A model generated the notes under the pieces. That model was given only the letters and a program-made list of their open reading frames with translations, did not search any database and was not told the origin of the DNA. DNA of 64,000 nucleotides from Haloterrigena alkaliphila (lineage in GTDB: Archaea > Halobacteriota > Halobacteria > Halobacteriales > Natrialbaceae): positions 3,472,001 to 3,536,000 of the forward strand of contig NZ_CP071462.1 of assembly GCF_017352155.2 (NCBI RefSeq). The letters run 5' to 3'. Each line of letters opens with the position of its first letter. Within the stretch, counting starts at the first letter, position 1. Below, in pieces: positions 28,057-36,552 of this stretch. The translations under genes and the position numbers were made by a program.

Positions 28057-29160
28057 TCAGTCCTCGAGTCCCAGCACCGTCGGCCGCTCGAGTTCCAGAT
28101 CGAACCCGACGGCTTGTGCGGTCGTCGTCGGCCAGTTTTCGGTCTCGGTCAGCGACTCGACGTCGTCGTCCGTGACGAGATGGGTATCCTCGCTCTTCGC
28201 GCCCTCGACGGTCGGATTCCACGCGTAGGCCATCGGCGCCGCGACCGGCGCGTCGTGATCGGGCGTGGCGATCCACTCTCGACCCGCGAAGCCGGCGGCA
28301 CCGCCCTGGTGGTGGCGTTCCCACTCGCCGGCGTAGCCCACCGCGTCGTAGGCGTCCTGAATCGCGTCGAAGACGTCTCCTGCCGTCCCGTCGTCGCCTG
28401 CTGCGACCTGCGTCGCCGCGAGCGCGGTAGCCTCGACGCGGGCCGCGCTCGCGTGTCGGTCCTCGAGCCACGACGGCGGATCGAAGGCGACGGTCCGGGT
28501 ACAACTCGCGTGGAGCCCCGCGCGCTGGCTCGTCACCGAGACCAGCGCGTAGTCGCCGAGTTCGGCCTCGGTCGGCGTGTAGTGGCGGTACTGCTGGGCG
28601 CGTTCGGCTCCGCCGACGAGAACGACGGGCGCTTCGATGTCGCGGGCCGAGAGGGCGACGCGCAGGGCCGAGGCGACCTCGTGTTCGGTGTCCTCGCTAC
28701 GGAGTTCCCGACAGACCGATTCGACGGCGGCGGCCGTCTCGCGCCCCAGCGTCCGATATCGGTCGCGGTCGCGGTCGGTCAGCGGCTGGCGAAGCGACGT
28801 CGGCTCGACGCGGTCCGCACCCGGCACGTCGACGTCGGCGGCGGCCCGTTCGCCGGTTCCGATCCGGGCCGCGATGGCCTCCTCGAGCGAGGCGTCGTGC
28901 CACGGATACTGCTCGAGCGAGACGTCCTCGGCGTCGAGATCGGGGAGTTCTTCGGCGGCGATCCGATCCGCTTCGATGTTGTTCGTCACGATACGGACGT
29001 CCGTCCCGTCGTAGCCGACGGCCGCGACGCCGGCGTCCGTCTCCCGGTCGACGACGTTGGTCCCGCCCGTCAGCCAGGCGAACGAATTCGGCCGCGCGAA
29101 CCAGACCGAATCGAGGCCGTTCGACTCGAGGAACGACTCGAGTCGCTCGCGTTTTTCCAT
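28057..29160 (-). CDS. M24-family (Xaa-Pro dipeptidase-like) metallopeptidase
   Basis: A 367-residue protein with the two-domain layout of creatinase/prolidase enzymes. Residues 1 to about 130 form the N-terminal domain (FLESNGLDSVWFARPNSFAWLTG), and the rest is the pita-bread domain. The usual five metal ligands (D, D, H, E, E) are not all visible: the C-terminal part shows EWERHHQGGAAGFAGREW with a His, but the DxGxxxxGYxSDxTR segment is absent or altered. It may be a divergent or non-hydrolytic member. The ATG at MEKRERL fits the family N-terminus. Confidence 0.82.
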   Translation of the reverse strand: MEKRERLESFLESNGLDSVWFARPNSFAWLTGGTNVVDRETDAGVAAVGYDGTDVRIVTNNIEADRIAAEELPDLDAEDVSLEQYPWHDASLEEAIAARIGTGERAAADVDVPGADRVEPTSLRQPLTDRDRDRYRTLGRETAAAVESVCRELRSEDTEHEVASALRVALSARDIEAPVVLVGGAERAQQYRHYTPTEAELGDYALVSVTSQRAGLHASCTRTVAFDPPSWLEDRHASAARVEATALAATQVAAGDDGTAGDVFDAIQDAYDAVGYAGEWERHHQGGAAGFAGREWIATPDHDAPVAAPMAYAWNPTVEGAKSEDTHLVTDDDVESLTETENWPTTTAQAVGFDLELERPTVLGLED

Positions 29161-29395
29161 GCCGGGTGCTGGCGTGGCCGACTCTTGAATGCGGCGAACG
29201 CGAATCCATCGCCTCCAGTGAACGTCGAGGGTGAATCGCCGACAGCGGTGAACGCGGGGCGACCTGCCGACCGCAGTGACCGTCGGGACCCTGCCGTCGG
29301 CCAAGCATTCGACCACCGAAAGGCCCGATTCCAGCGCGGTAAGAACGACTCGGGTAACCTAAGTACGGGCCGTCCTAACCCCCGTCCGAACGCCC

Positions 29396-30271
29396 GTGTC
29401 GACCGATAGTCAGACCTCTCGTCCGGTAGTTCGCCCGCTCGTCGAACGGTTCGGGTTTCCGCACCTGCTCGCGGCGACGCTCGTGTTAGTCGCGGCGACG
29501 ATACTGCTCGGGATCGCCGCCAAGGCGACCGGGTCGGGGCTGGCCTGTCAGCAGAACTGGCCGCAGTGCGACGCCGGGCCGTACAATCTGCTCCCGGCGA
29601 ACCTGCCGAGTTTCTACGAGTGGTTCCACCGCTTCGTCGCCATGTTCGCCGGCTTCGCCATCGTCGGGACGGCCGTCGCGGCCGTCCGACTGCCGGACGT
29701 CGACCGTCGCGTCGCCGGACTCGTCGTCGCGGGCCTGATCCTGACGCCGATTCAGGTCGTCCTCGGCCGCGAGACCGTCACGACGTACACCATGGAGATC
29801 CTGGCGTTGCACTTCTGGACGGCGATTTCGATCTTCGTCGTGTTCACCGTCGCGACCGTCCTCGTCTGGTCGTCGCGGCTGACGCGGACCCACGTCACCG
29901 GCGCGCTCGCGCTGGGCGCCGCGGCGCTCCCGTTCCACGTCGCGCTCAGCCCGCTCGTTGGCGGCGGCATCTCGACGTACGGCCCGTCGATGCAGATGGC
30001 CCAGTACGCCGTCACGCTCGTCCTGCTGGCGGCCGTCATCGTCGCCGCCGTGATCGGCCGTCGACGGTTCGACTCCGCCCGCCTGACCACCCTGTTGAGC
30101 GCGACGACGGTGCTCGCGTTCGTCGTCGCGTACCTCGGTCGCGAGGCGGTCGATCCCGCCTTCGACGCGCTCTACGTCGTCTTCACCGGGCTTCTCCTCG
30201 TCGCGTTCCTCGCGGGCATCGGCCTGACTCGCCGCGCCTCGAGGGGACCGCGAGACGCGCTCACGTCGTAA
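29396..30271 (+). CDS. ctaA: COX15/CtaA-type heme A synthase
   Basis: A 291-residue membrane enzyme that oxidises heme O to heme A for terminal oxidases. About eight helices are seen. The first external loop has LACQQNWPQCD, the CtaA-type cysteine pair (C-x6-C, about residues 48-55). Histidines of the first half lie in EWFHRF (about 81) and ALHFW (about 141). The equivalent histidines of the second half are missing: the matching segments read MQMAQYAV and DALYVVF. The start is a GTG. Heme O synthase is not in the window. Confidence 0.9.
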   Translation: MSTDSQTSRPVVRPLVERFGFPHLLAATLVLVAATILLGIAAKATGSGLACQQNWPQCDAGPYNLLPANLPSFYEWFHRFVAMFAGFAIVGTAVAAVRLPDVDRRVAGLVVAGLILTPIQVVLGRETVTTYTMEILALHFWTAISIFVVFTVATVLVWSSRLTRTHVTGALALGAAALPFHVALSPLVGGGISTYGPSMQMAQYAVTLVLLAAVIVAAVIGRRRFDSARLTTLLSATTVLAFVVAYLGREAVDPAFDALYVVFTGLLLVAFLAGIGLTRRASRGPRDALTS

Positions 30272-30320
30272 CCGCACAATTTTCTCGCGGAAGTCGCATT
30301 CTCCCGAGCGTGCGCTCCGA

Positions 30321-30812
30321 TCAGCCGAGCGCGACGATTGCTCCGGTGCCCGCGACGGTCACGCCGACGCCGATTCCGAGCAGCGCGTAGTTCGCCAGCG
30401 GGTTCGACGTGGTCGTCACCTCGAGCGTGTAGTGGCGCTGGGAAACCGGCCAGAAGGGGCGGATTCCGGCCGGAGTCAGCGCGTCTGCGACGAGGTGAGA
30501 GCCGATCGCGAGACTCCCGACGACGAAGGCGAAGGTCACGACGCCGACGTCGACGAGGGGAGAGGACGCGTCGACGACGATCGCGGTCACGGCGGCCAGT
30601 CCGGCGCCGACGAGCAGCGCGAACGCCAGCGAGTGCGTCGCCCCGCGGTGTTCGACGGCGGGGAGTCGATAATCGCAGTCGGGCAGCGTCGAGAGGGCGA
30701 CGCAGGCGAGGGCGCCGACGACGGCCGTCGTCTCGTGACCGGCGAGGGCGATGGCCGTTCCGAGCGGCACGTAGGCGATCAGCGCAGCCCCGTAGTGGCC
30801 GACGTGATACAT
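30321..30812 (-). CDS. YdjM/DUF457-type membrane metal-dependent hydrolase
   Basis: A 163-residue membrane protein with four or five helices. It has the pattern of the YdjM family: His-rich opening MYHVGHYGAA, then LPDCDYRLP, EHRGATHSLAF and GSHLVADALTPAGI. These H and D residues line up as a possible metal site of phospholipase C/phosphatase-like type. It is often called a metal-dependent hydrolase, but the substrate is unknown. It is convergent with ctaA and divergent from the UDG-like gene. Confidence 0.85.
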   Translation of the reverse strand: MYHVGHYGAALIAYVPLGTAIALAGHETTAVVGALACVALSTLPDCDYRLPAVEHRGATHSLAFALLVGAGLAAVTAIVVDASSPLVDVGVVTFAFVVGSLAIGSHLVADALTPAGIRPFWPVSQRHYTLEVTTTSNPLANYALLGIGVGVTVAGTGAIVALG

Positions 30813-30914
30813 CTACCCGACGCAATTTGCTCCCGAATTATAAACACGCTGTAATTCTTGCCGGCGCCGAGCGAATCGACCATCGGATGCGGACCGGCCG
30901 ACGGACGGATAATC

Positions 30915-31583
30915 GTGGTCGTTATCTCTCTCGACGGTCTCACCACGCCCGTGAAGAACGTCACGGAGCGAACGAGCAACCCGTTCGGACTGCGGCCGCC
31001 GTTCGATCGAACCGGTCCCGACGAACGGACCGCCGTCTTCGGCTACGGCGACGCCAACGCCGATTTCCACCTGATCGGTGACCACCCCGGCGTCCACGGC
31101 GGCCGCCGGAGTGGCGTGCCGTTCACCGAAACCGAGTCCGGCGTGGCCATCGGTGAGGTCGCTCGCGCGGTCGGGTTCGCGGAGGGGCCGACCGATCGAC
31201 CCACCCTCGAGAACCTGTATTGCAGTTACGTCCACATGTGCTGTCCGCCCGAAGGCGAAACGCCGACAGAGGAGGAGTACGCAATCCTCGAGCGGTTCTT
31301 CGACGCCGAACTCCGGGCGATCAACGCCCACATCCTGCTGCCGGTCGGCGAGCGCGCGACCGATCACGTCCTCCGGGAGTACACCACCCAGCGGGGCCGC
31401 CTCGACCTCGACATGGCCGCGCTCCACGCCAGCGAGATCCGCGGTCGGGGCTTCCTCGTGGTCCCGATCCGAGAGCCCACCGAGTGGGAGGACACGGATC
31501 GAGAGGCGCTCGTGGCGCGACTCGAGGCGATCCTGGGCAGGGATTACCGCCAGACGAAGGGCGTCGCGACGCGGGTCGGCTGA
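30915..31583 (+). CDS. Uracil-DNA glycosylase superfamily protein
   Basis: A 222-residue protein of the UDG fold. FGYGDANADFHLIGDHPGVHGG (about residues 38-58) matches the family 4/5 motif 1 region, with the usual GEAPG replaced by GDHPG. A C-terminal VPIREPTEW segment takes the place of the usual H-x-S/P motif 2. Cysteines (YCSYVHMCC) could hold an Fe-S cluster only in part. Activity on uracil is therefore uncertain; it could act on another damaged base. A GTG start is used; no ATG precedes the conserved region. Confidence 0.75.
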   Translation: MVVISLDGLTTPVKNVTERTSNPFGLRPPFDRTGPDERTAVFGYGDANADFHLIGDHPGVHGGRRSGVPFTETESGVAIGEVARAVGFAEGPTDRPTLENLYCSYVHMCCPPEGETPTEEEYAILERFFDAELRAINAHILLPVGERATDHVLREYTTQRGRLDLDMAALHASEIRGRGFLVVPIREPTEWEDTDREALVARLEAILGRDYRQTKGVATRVG

Positions 31584-31680
31584 GCCCGAGTCGCCGAACT
31601 CGAGTCGGCCGTCCGCTGGCGGAACCGGGATGTGCCGGCCGGTATCTCATCACACGTCACCACTCAGTCACGACACGATC

Positions 31681-32532
31681 ATGGACACTGATTTCGGTCC
31701 GCTCGACGTGACGCTACGGGGTCCCGGGGAGCCCGAGGTCCTGGTCATCGCCGGCGTTCACGGCGACGAGCGGAGCGGCATCCGCGCGGTCGAGCGCCTG
31801 CGCGAGGCCGACCTCGACCTCCAGCGAGGCGTCGCGTTCGTCCTCGCCAATCCGGCCGCCATCGAGGCCGGCGAACGGTACCTCGACTCGGACCTCAACC
31901 GCGTGTTCCCCGGCGATCCCGACGGCGACCGGGAGGAACGGATCGCCGCTCGACTCTGCGAGCTGGTCGAGGGCCGGACCTCGCTTTCGCTGCACGGAAC
32001 TAACGCCGAACCCACTCCGTTCGCGCTCGTCCACAGCGCCCAGGAGCGGGAGTTCGAACTGGCGGCAGAGTTACCCGTGCCCCACGTCGTCGATCACTGG
32101 GGGGTCAACGAGCACACGATCACGACGTGTGGCTTCACCGTCGAGATCGAACTCGCCGCGAAAAACTCGGACGACGTCGCTGCGGCCGCCGAACACCAGG
32201 CTCGCGCGTTCCTCGAGCGGGTGAACGCGCTCCCGGACGAGCCGCCCGACGCCGACCCGGACTTCTTCCACATGGGCGAGTCCGTTCCGAAGCCCGAGGG
32301 GGAGTCGTACGAGGTCCACGCCGAGAACTTCGAACGCGTCCCCGAGGGGGCCGTTTACGCGAGCGTCGACGGGGAGGAACTGACCGCGGACGAGTCGTTC
32401 TGGCCGATCATGCTCTCCGCGGACGGGTCCGCGGACATCTTCGGCTATCGAGGGGAGAAGATCGGCGCGTCGCTCGAGGAGGTCACGGAGACGTGGATCG
32501 GCGCGGATCGAGAGCCGCGAGACGGCGAGTAA
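31681..32532 (+). CDS. AstE/AspA-type succinylglutamate desuccinylase family protein
   Basis: A 283-residue zinc hydrolase of the M14-like AstE/aspartoacylase family. Zinc ligands are His27 and Glu30 in GVHGDE and His105 in SLSLHGT. SDLNRVFPGDP (about 70-80) carries the substrate-binding DLNR segment, and CGFTVEIE supplies the catalytic Glu. The C-terminal 90 residues form the second beta domain. It may deacylate an N-acyl amino acid or osmolyte; no arginine-catabolism genes are nearby, so a true Ast role is doubtful. Confidence 0.88.
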   Translation: MDTDFGPLDVTLRGPGEPEVLVIAGVHGDERSGIRAVERLREADLDLQRGVAFVLANPAAIEAGERYLDSDLNRVFPGDPDGDREERIAARLCELVEGRTSLSLHGTNAEPTPFALVHSAQEREFELAAELPVPHVVDHWGVNEHTITTCGFTVEIELAAKNSDDVAAAAEHQARAFLERVNALPDEPPDADPDFFHMGESVPKPEGESYEVHAENFERVPEGAVYASVDGEELTADESFWPIMLSADGSADIFGYRGEKIGASLEEVTETWIGADREPRDGE

Positions 32533-32612
32533 CAGAGGCGGAGCGGTGCGAAACGCCTCGAGCGGACGCACCGGTCCGCTGCCGAGAAACGAACTCCCCC
32601 AGCCCGCCGCTC

Positions 32613-33923
32613 CTACCGGCCGAAACGCTTCCGGATCGTCGCCCGCAGGGGCAGTCCCAGTCCCCCGACGATCGGGAAGATCCCGAACGCGAGGAGATCG
32701 GTCGCCAGCGTCGCCGCGCCGGCGGCCGCCAGACCGAAGCCGACCAGCGGCGCCAGCACCGGCAGGACGTACAGGTACGACGGTTTCCAGCCGGGTCCGC
32801 GCCGCGTGTGACGGACGATGACGCCGAAGAGGAACGGCATCAACACCGCGCCGGCGAGCAGCGGGCCGCCGACGATGAGGGTTGTCGCGGTCAGCGCGAA
32901 CGCGACGACGATCGTCTCGTCGATCGACACCGCTCCCCACGTCTCCCGATCCCGGTAGACGCGCACGCCGAGCAGCGCCAGCAGCGTCAGGGCGACGACG
33001 CCGGCCAACGCGGCGTCCCACAGGGGCGCCTCGAACGGCGGTGAGACGAGTGCGAACGAGAGCAGATAGTCGTACGTCGAGTCGACGCCGTAGCGGCCGG
33101 TCGAGAGGACCTCCCAGAGCCCGGCCGGATCGGCGCCGACGGCGGTCAGTTCGGCACGGAGCGCCTCGAGGCCGGCGGCGTTCGCGCTCGCGAAGTGGCC
33201 GAAGCCGCCGAGGTAGACGAGCACCGAGAGCCAGATCAGCGGCAGCGAGAAGTTCTGTCGGCGCCACCAGCGGACGACGGCGTTGTCGCCGAAGCCGCCC
33301 GCGGCGGAGCCGGAGCCCGTCGCCGCGGTCGACGATCGGGCCGCGCCGTGGGCCGTCCCGCCGTCGGTCGAACTGGTCTGTCCGGATCCGGCGGTCCCGC
33401 TCGTCGCTGTGGTCCCGCTCGCCGACGTCGTCGATCCGCTCGCGGTCGCGTTCCCGGCTCCGGACGTCGCGTTTCCGGTACCGGATGCCGCGTTCCCGCT
33501 ACCGGCGCCCGTCGAGGCCCCCGTCGCGGTCGACCCGCTCGAGGCCGTGGTCCCCGACGACGACCCGCTCGAGGTCGTCGTGGACGAACCGGAGGCGGTC
33601 GCGGACGCGGTCGCCGTCGCCGTTTCGGACGACTCGCCGGAGCCATCCGAATCGCTGTTGCTCTTCCAGACGTCCGGCGAGGGGAGGCCGCTGGTTCGCT
33701 TCGCCACGTAGTCCTCGTGGCCGAGGCGGTCGTAGGCCTGCCGTTCGACCGGATCGCCGAGGATGTCGTAGGCCTTTTTCACCGCCGTGAACTGCGCCTG
33801 GGCGCGGTCGTCGTCGTTCAGGTCGGGATGGTAGACGCGAACCTGGTCGCGGTAGGCGTCCTTGATCTCGTCCTGGGAGGCGTCGGGAGGGATGTCGAGT
33901 AGATCGTAGAAGTCCTCAGTCAT
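32613..33923 (-). CDS. DnaJ-domain membrane protein with low-complexity linker
   Basis: A 436-residue protein. Residues 1-70 are a J domain with HPD at 32-34, so it should stimulate an Hsp70 (DnaK) ATPase. A linker of about 125 residues (about 92-215) is nearly all Ser, Thr, Gly and Ala, with short repeats such as GNATSGA. Six or so membrane helices follow (about 225-430). There is no Gly/Phe or zinc domain. It probably recruits DnaK to the membrane. The linker codons form imperfect tandem DNA repeats that may vary in length between strains. Confidence 0.88.
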   Translation of the reverse strand: MTEDFYDLLDIPPDASQDEIKDAYRDQVRVYHPDLNDDDRAQAQFTAVKKAYDILGDPVERQAYDRLGHEDYVAKRTSGLPSPDVWKSNSDSDGSGESSETATATASATASGSSTTTSSGSSSGTTASSGSTATGASTGAGSGNAASGTGNATSGAGNATASGSTTSASGTTATSGTAGSGQTSSTDGGTAHGAARSSTAATGSGSAAGGFGDNAVVRWWRRQNFSLPLIWLSVLVYLGGFGHFASANAAGLEALRAELTAVGADPAGLWEVLSTGRYGVDSTYDYLLSFALVSPPFEAPLWDAALAGVVALTLLALLGVRVYRDRETWGAVSIDETIVVAFALTATTLIVGGPLLAGAVLMPFLFGVIVRHTRRGPGWKPSYLYVLPVLAPLVGFGLAAAGAATLATDLLAFGIFPIVGGLGLPLRATIRKRFGR

Positions 33924-34121
33924 GTGAGAGTCGGGGATCGTCAGGTACCTGTTGTAATCGAGGGATTATAATTACAGTGTTTGTGACGGTTCGGGTAGTT
34001 CCTCTCGTCACTCGAGACAGTTGGGTATTTCGGCCGCGACGACAGTCGCGACTGCAAACAATGACTGACGGTTACCCGCGCCGGACGTTCGCCCGCAACC
34101 CGGGACCCGAGCCCCGGCGTC

Positions 34122-35594
34122 TCACGAGAAGTCCGTCAGTGACGATTGCCCGTCCGCGTCGGGTCCCCGCGGATCGGCCGACGGCGTTGTGGTATCGTCG
34201 TTGATCGCGTCGCTCTCGTCGATTGCGTCGTCGGCTGTCTCTCCGGCGGTCGTCCCACCGTCTCCCGTCTCACCGTCAGTTGCGCCGCCGTCGGCTCGGT
34301 GACCCGCTGTACCCTCCCAGCCGTCGAGGCTGGTCTGATCGGCCGCGGCGAACTCGAGGTTGGCCACCCGAACGCCGACCTTGCGGACCGATTCGGTCTC
34401 GAACTCGGTGAACAGGTCGCGGGCGATTCGGTCGACGAGGTCGGGATCGTCGACCGGTCCCGATAGCGACCGTTCGCGGGTGTTGACGTCGTACGGTGGG
34501 AGCACGGCCTTGACGCCGACGGTTCGGTACAGCGCCCCCTCCCGCCGGGCGCGGTCGGCGACGGCCGCCGCGAGCGTCTCGATCTGGTCGTACTTCGGCT
34601 CGGGTTCCGAGACGGGTTCGGCGAACGCGGACTCCCGGGAGAAACTCTTGGGTTCGCCCTTCGGCTCGACCCGGCGGTCGTCGTCGCCACGGGCGCGCTC
34701 GTACAGCTCTCGGCCGCGCTCGCCGAAGCGCTCGACCAACGGCTCCGGATCGGCCGCGGCGACGTCGCCCGCCGTCTCGAGGCCCATCTCTCGCAACTCG
34801 CGTGCGGTCACGGGACCGACGCCGTGGAGGAGGTCGACCTCGAGCGGGGCCAAAAAGTCCCGGACCTCGCCGGGTTCGACGACCGTGAGGCCGTCGGGCT
34901 TGTCGAAGTCGCTGGCGATCTTGGCCGCGCTCATCGTCGGTGCGACGCCGACGCTGACGACGACGTCGACCTCGCGGCGGATGCGATCCTTGATGTGGCG
35001 GGCGAAGCCGTCGGCGACCTCCCAGGCGGTCCGCTCGGTGACGTCGAGGTAGGCCTCGTCGATGCTCACCTCCCGCACCACGTCGGCGCAGTCGTGGAGG
35101 ATCTCCCGGACCTCGCTCGCGACCGACTCGTAGTAGTCCATGTCGACGGGCCGGTAGAAGCCCGTCTCCTCTGGTGTCAGATCTGGATCGTGGTCCTCGG
35201 CGTCGGGCTCTCGCGGTGACCCGCTCGAGTTTTCCGAGGCGTCCTCAGAAGTGCTTTGCACTTCTGACGGGCTGCGAGAACCGCTTTGCGATTCTCGAAC
35301 GCGTGGCGCCTCGCCCTCCAGCGCCGCGCGCCGGGGAAGCCGCTCGAGGGCCGTCGAGATGGCCTGGGCGCTCTCGACGCCGAACTCGCGGGCCTCGTAG
35401 CTGGCGGTGGCGACGGCGCCGATGGTGTCGCCGGGTTCGTATCCCATGCCGACGACGACCGGTTCACCGCGGAGTTCGGGCTCACGCAGTCGCTCGCAGG
35501 AGGCGTAGAAGCAGTCGGCGTCGACGTGGCAGACGATTCGGTCCTCGTCGTCCTCGTCCGCCTCGACGCCCGGCAGTCGCGGCCCCTCGGACAT
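34122..35594 (-). CDS. dinB: Y-family DNA polymerase IV
   Basis: A 490-residue translesion polymerase. Catalytic acids are in HVDADCFYASCE (Asp25, about 23-34) and SIDEAYLD (about 177-184), with the helix-hairpin-helix LHGVGPVTARELREMG and the little-finger domain after about 330. An insertion of about 55 residues (91-145), rich in Ser/Glu/Asp, interrupts the palm/finger region. Its DNA carries two hairpins (35245-35267, 35275-35297). The C-terminal end GQSSLTDFS is a PIP box (Q-x-x-L-x-x-F) for binding PCNA, after an acidic flexible tail. It is last in a five-gene same-strand run starting with the HTR-like gene. Confidence 0.94.
   Translation of the reverse strand: MSEGPRLPGVEADEDDEDRIVCHVDADCFYASCERLREPELRGEPVVVGMGYEPGDTIGAVATASYEAREFGVESAQAISTALERLPRRAALEGEAPRVRESQSGSRSPSEVQSTSEDASENSSGSPREPDAEDHDPDLTPEETGFYRPVDMDYYESVASEVREILHDCADVVREVSIDEAYLDVTERTAWEVADGFARHIKDRIRREVDVVVSVGVAPTMSAAKIASDFDKPDGLTVVEPGEVRDFLAPLEVDLLHGVGPVTARELREMGLETAGDVAAADPEPLVERFGERGRELYERARGDDDRRVEPKGEPKSFSRESAFAEPVSEPEPKYDQIETLAAAVADRARREGALYRTVGVKAVLPPYDVNTRERSLSGPVDDPDLVDRIARDLFTEFETESVRKVGVRVANLEFAAADQTSLDGWEGTAGHRADGGATDGETGDGGTTAGETADDAIDESDAINDDTTTPSADPRGPDADGQSSLTDFS
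35245..35297. repeat. Two palindromic hairpins inside dinB
   Basis: TCAGAAGTGC-TTT-GCACTTCTGA is a perfect 10-bp stem (35245-35267). CGAGAACCGC-TTT-GCGATTCTCG (35275-35297) is a 10-bp stem with one mismatch. Both have TTT loops and lie in frame in the disordered insertion of Pol IV. Their layout resembles the hairpin in the PUA-like gene at 2177. Confidence 0.8.
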
Positions 35595-35704
35595 TCGTCT
35601 ACTGATGGGGTTCGCGCGAATCGTTGTGAACGTTGTGTCCGCGCCGGATCGAATGAGCGGTTCCCGTTCGCGAGACCGCATTCGGATCGATCGGAATCCG
35701 GTCG

Positions 35705-36034
35705 TCAGTTGTAGCCGCGCCACCGGTGGCCACACTCGGTACACTTGAAGAATCGTGTCGGTGGTTCGTCGGCCGACGCGGTCTGCTTGAGCGTGTACCA
35801 CGCCTCCTGATTCTCGCACTCGTCGCAGATCACGTCCGTCGCCTTCGGCTTCCCCTCGAAGTTGGCGTTCTCGTCGGACTCGATCACGTCGTCGTCGGTC
35901 TGCGATTCGGTCGAGACGAAGGCGTCCTCCTGCTCGCGATCGCGCTCGCTCGAGGCGCCGCAGTCGTCGTTCGTACAGATCATGCGGTCGCCCTCGGCTT
36001 TCATCATCGAACCGCAGTCGTCGCAGAATTGCAT
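35705..36034 (-). CDS. tfs: Transcription factor S (TFIIS/RPA12-like)
   Basis: A 109-residue transcript-cleavage factor with two zinc ribbons. The N-terminal ribbon uses Cys4, 7, 20 and 25; the C-terminal ribbon uses Cys70, 73, 98 and 101. The hairpin tip SADEPPT carries Asp89-Glu90, the acidic pair that reaches the RNA polymerase active site and triggers RNA cleavage in stalled complexes, so it should be an active TFS. The linker is acidic. It lies 56 bp after the small Cys protein and 110 bp before dinB on the same strand. Confidence 0.95.
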   Translation of the reverse strand: MQFCDDCGSMMKAEGDRMICTNDDCGASSERDREQEDAFVSTESQTDDDVIESDENANFEGKPKATDVICDECENQEAWYTLKQTASADEPPTRFFKCTECGHRWRGYN

Positions 36035-36090
36035 AGCCGTGCGTAACGGGTCGAGCCGCAAAAACGCTCCTCTCGATCGCGGGCTGCGCG

Positions 36091-36552
36091 TCAGTACCGC
36101 TCCTCGAGGCGTTCGTCCTCGAGGACCACCGGGCAGTCGACGACCCGGAACCGATCGCGGTCGGTCAGTTCGAGGATGTCGGTGCCCTCGCGGGTGCACG
36201 CCACGGCCGGCGGGTCGGCGAAGTGTTCGCACTGGTGGCAGTACGTCGCCTTCTCGATTTCTCGGACGTCGCGGTCGTCGGGAGGCGTCGGTTCGTCCGG
36301 CTCGTCGGCCTCGAGGCGCTCCCAGAGCCGTTCGCCGTCGATTTCGGGGACGTCCTCGCGGTCGAACAGGTCGTCGAAGGCGGCGTCCGAACCACGCTCC
36401 GCCCCGTCGGCCTCGGTCGCCGCTCGTCGCTCCTCGACGCTCGCGGCCAGGTCGCCGAGCGGTCCCGCCTGCTCGCCGGCACTCGTTGCTGGGCCATCGA
36501 CACTCGGTTCCCGACCATCGGCTCCCATCTCCGGCCCGTCGTCGTCGGTCAT
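36091..36552 (-). CDS. Small Cys-containing acidic protein
   Basis: A 153-residue protein of no named family that I recognise. The first 100 residues are acidic and probably disordered. The C-terminal 55 residues hold ATYCHQCEHFADPPAVAC and VVDCPVV, giving C-x2-C plus two more cysteines and a His, a probable zinc-binding knuckle. It overlaps the coiled-coil gene by 4 bp (ATGA), so translation is coupled. It probably works with that protein or with TFS. Confidence 0.75.
   Translation of the reverse strand: MTDDDGPEMGADGREPSVDGPATSAGEQAGPLGDLAASVEERRAATEADGAERGSDAAFDDLFDREDVPEIDGERLWERLEADEPDEPTPPDDRDVREIEKATYCHQCEHFADPPAVACTREGTDILELTDRDRFRVVDCPVVLEDERLEERY

Noticed and set aside
34122-35594. 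Frameshift in dinB because of the odd insertion
   Set aside because: The frame is continuous through the hairpins and all catalytic motifs lie in the same frame.
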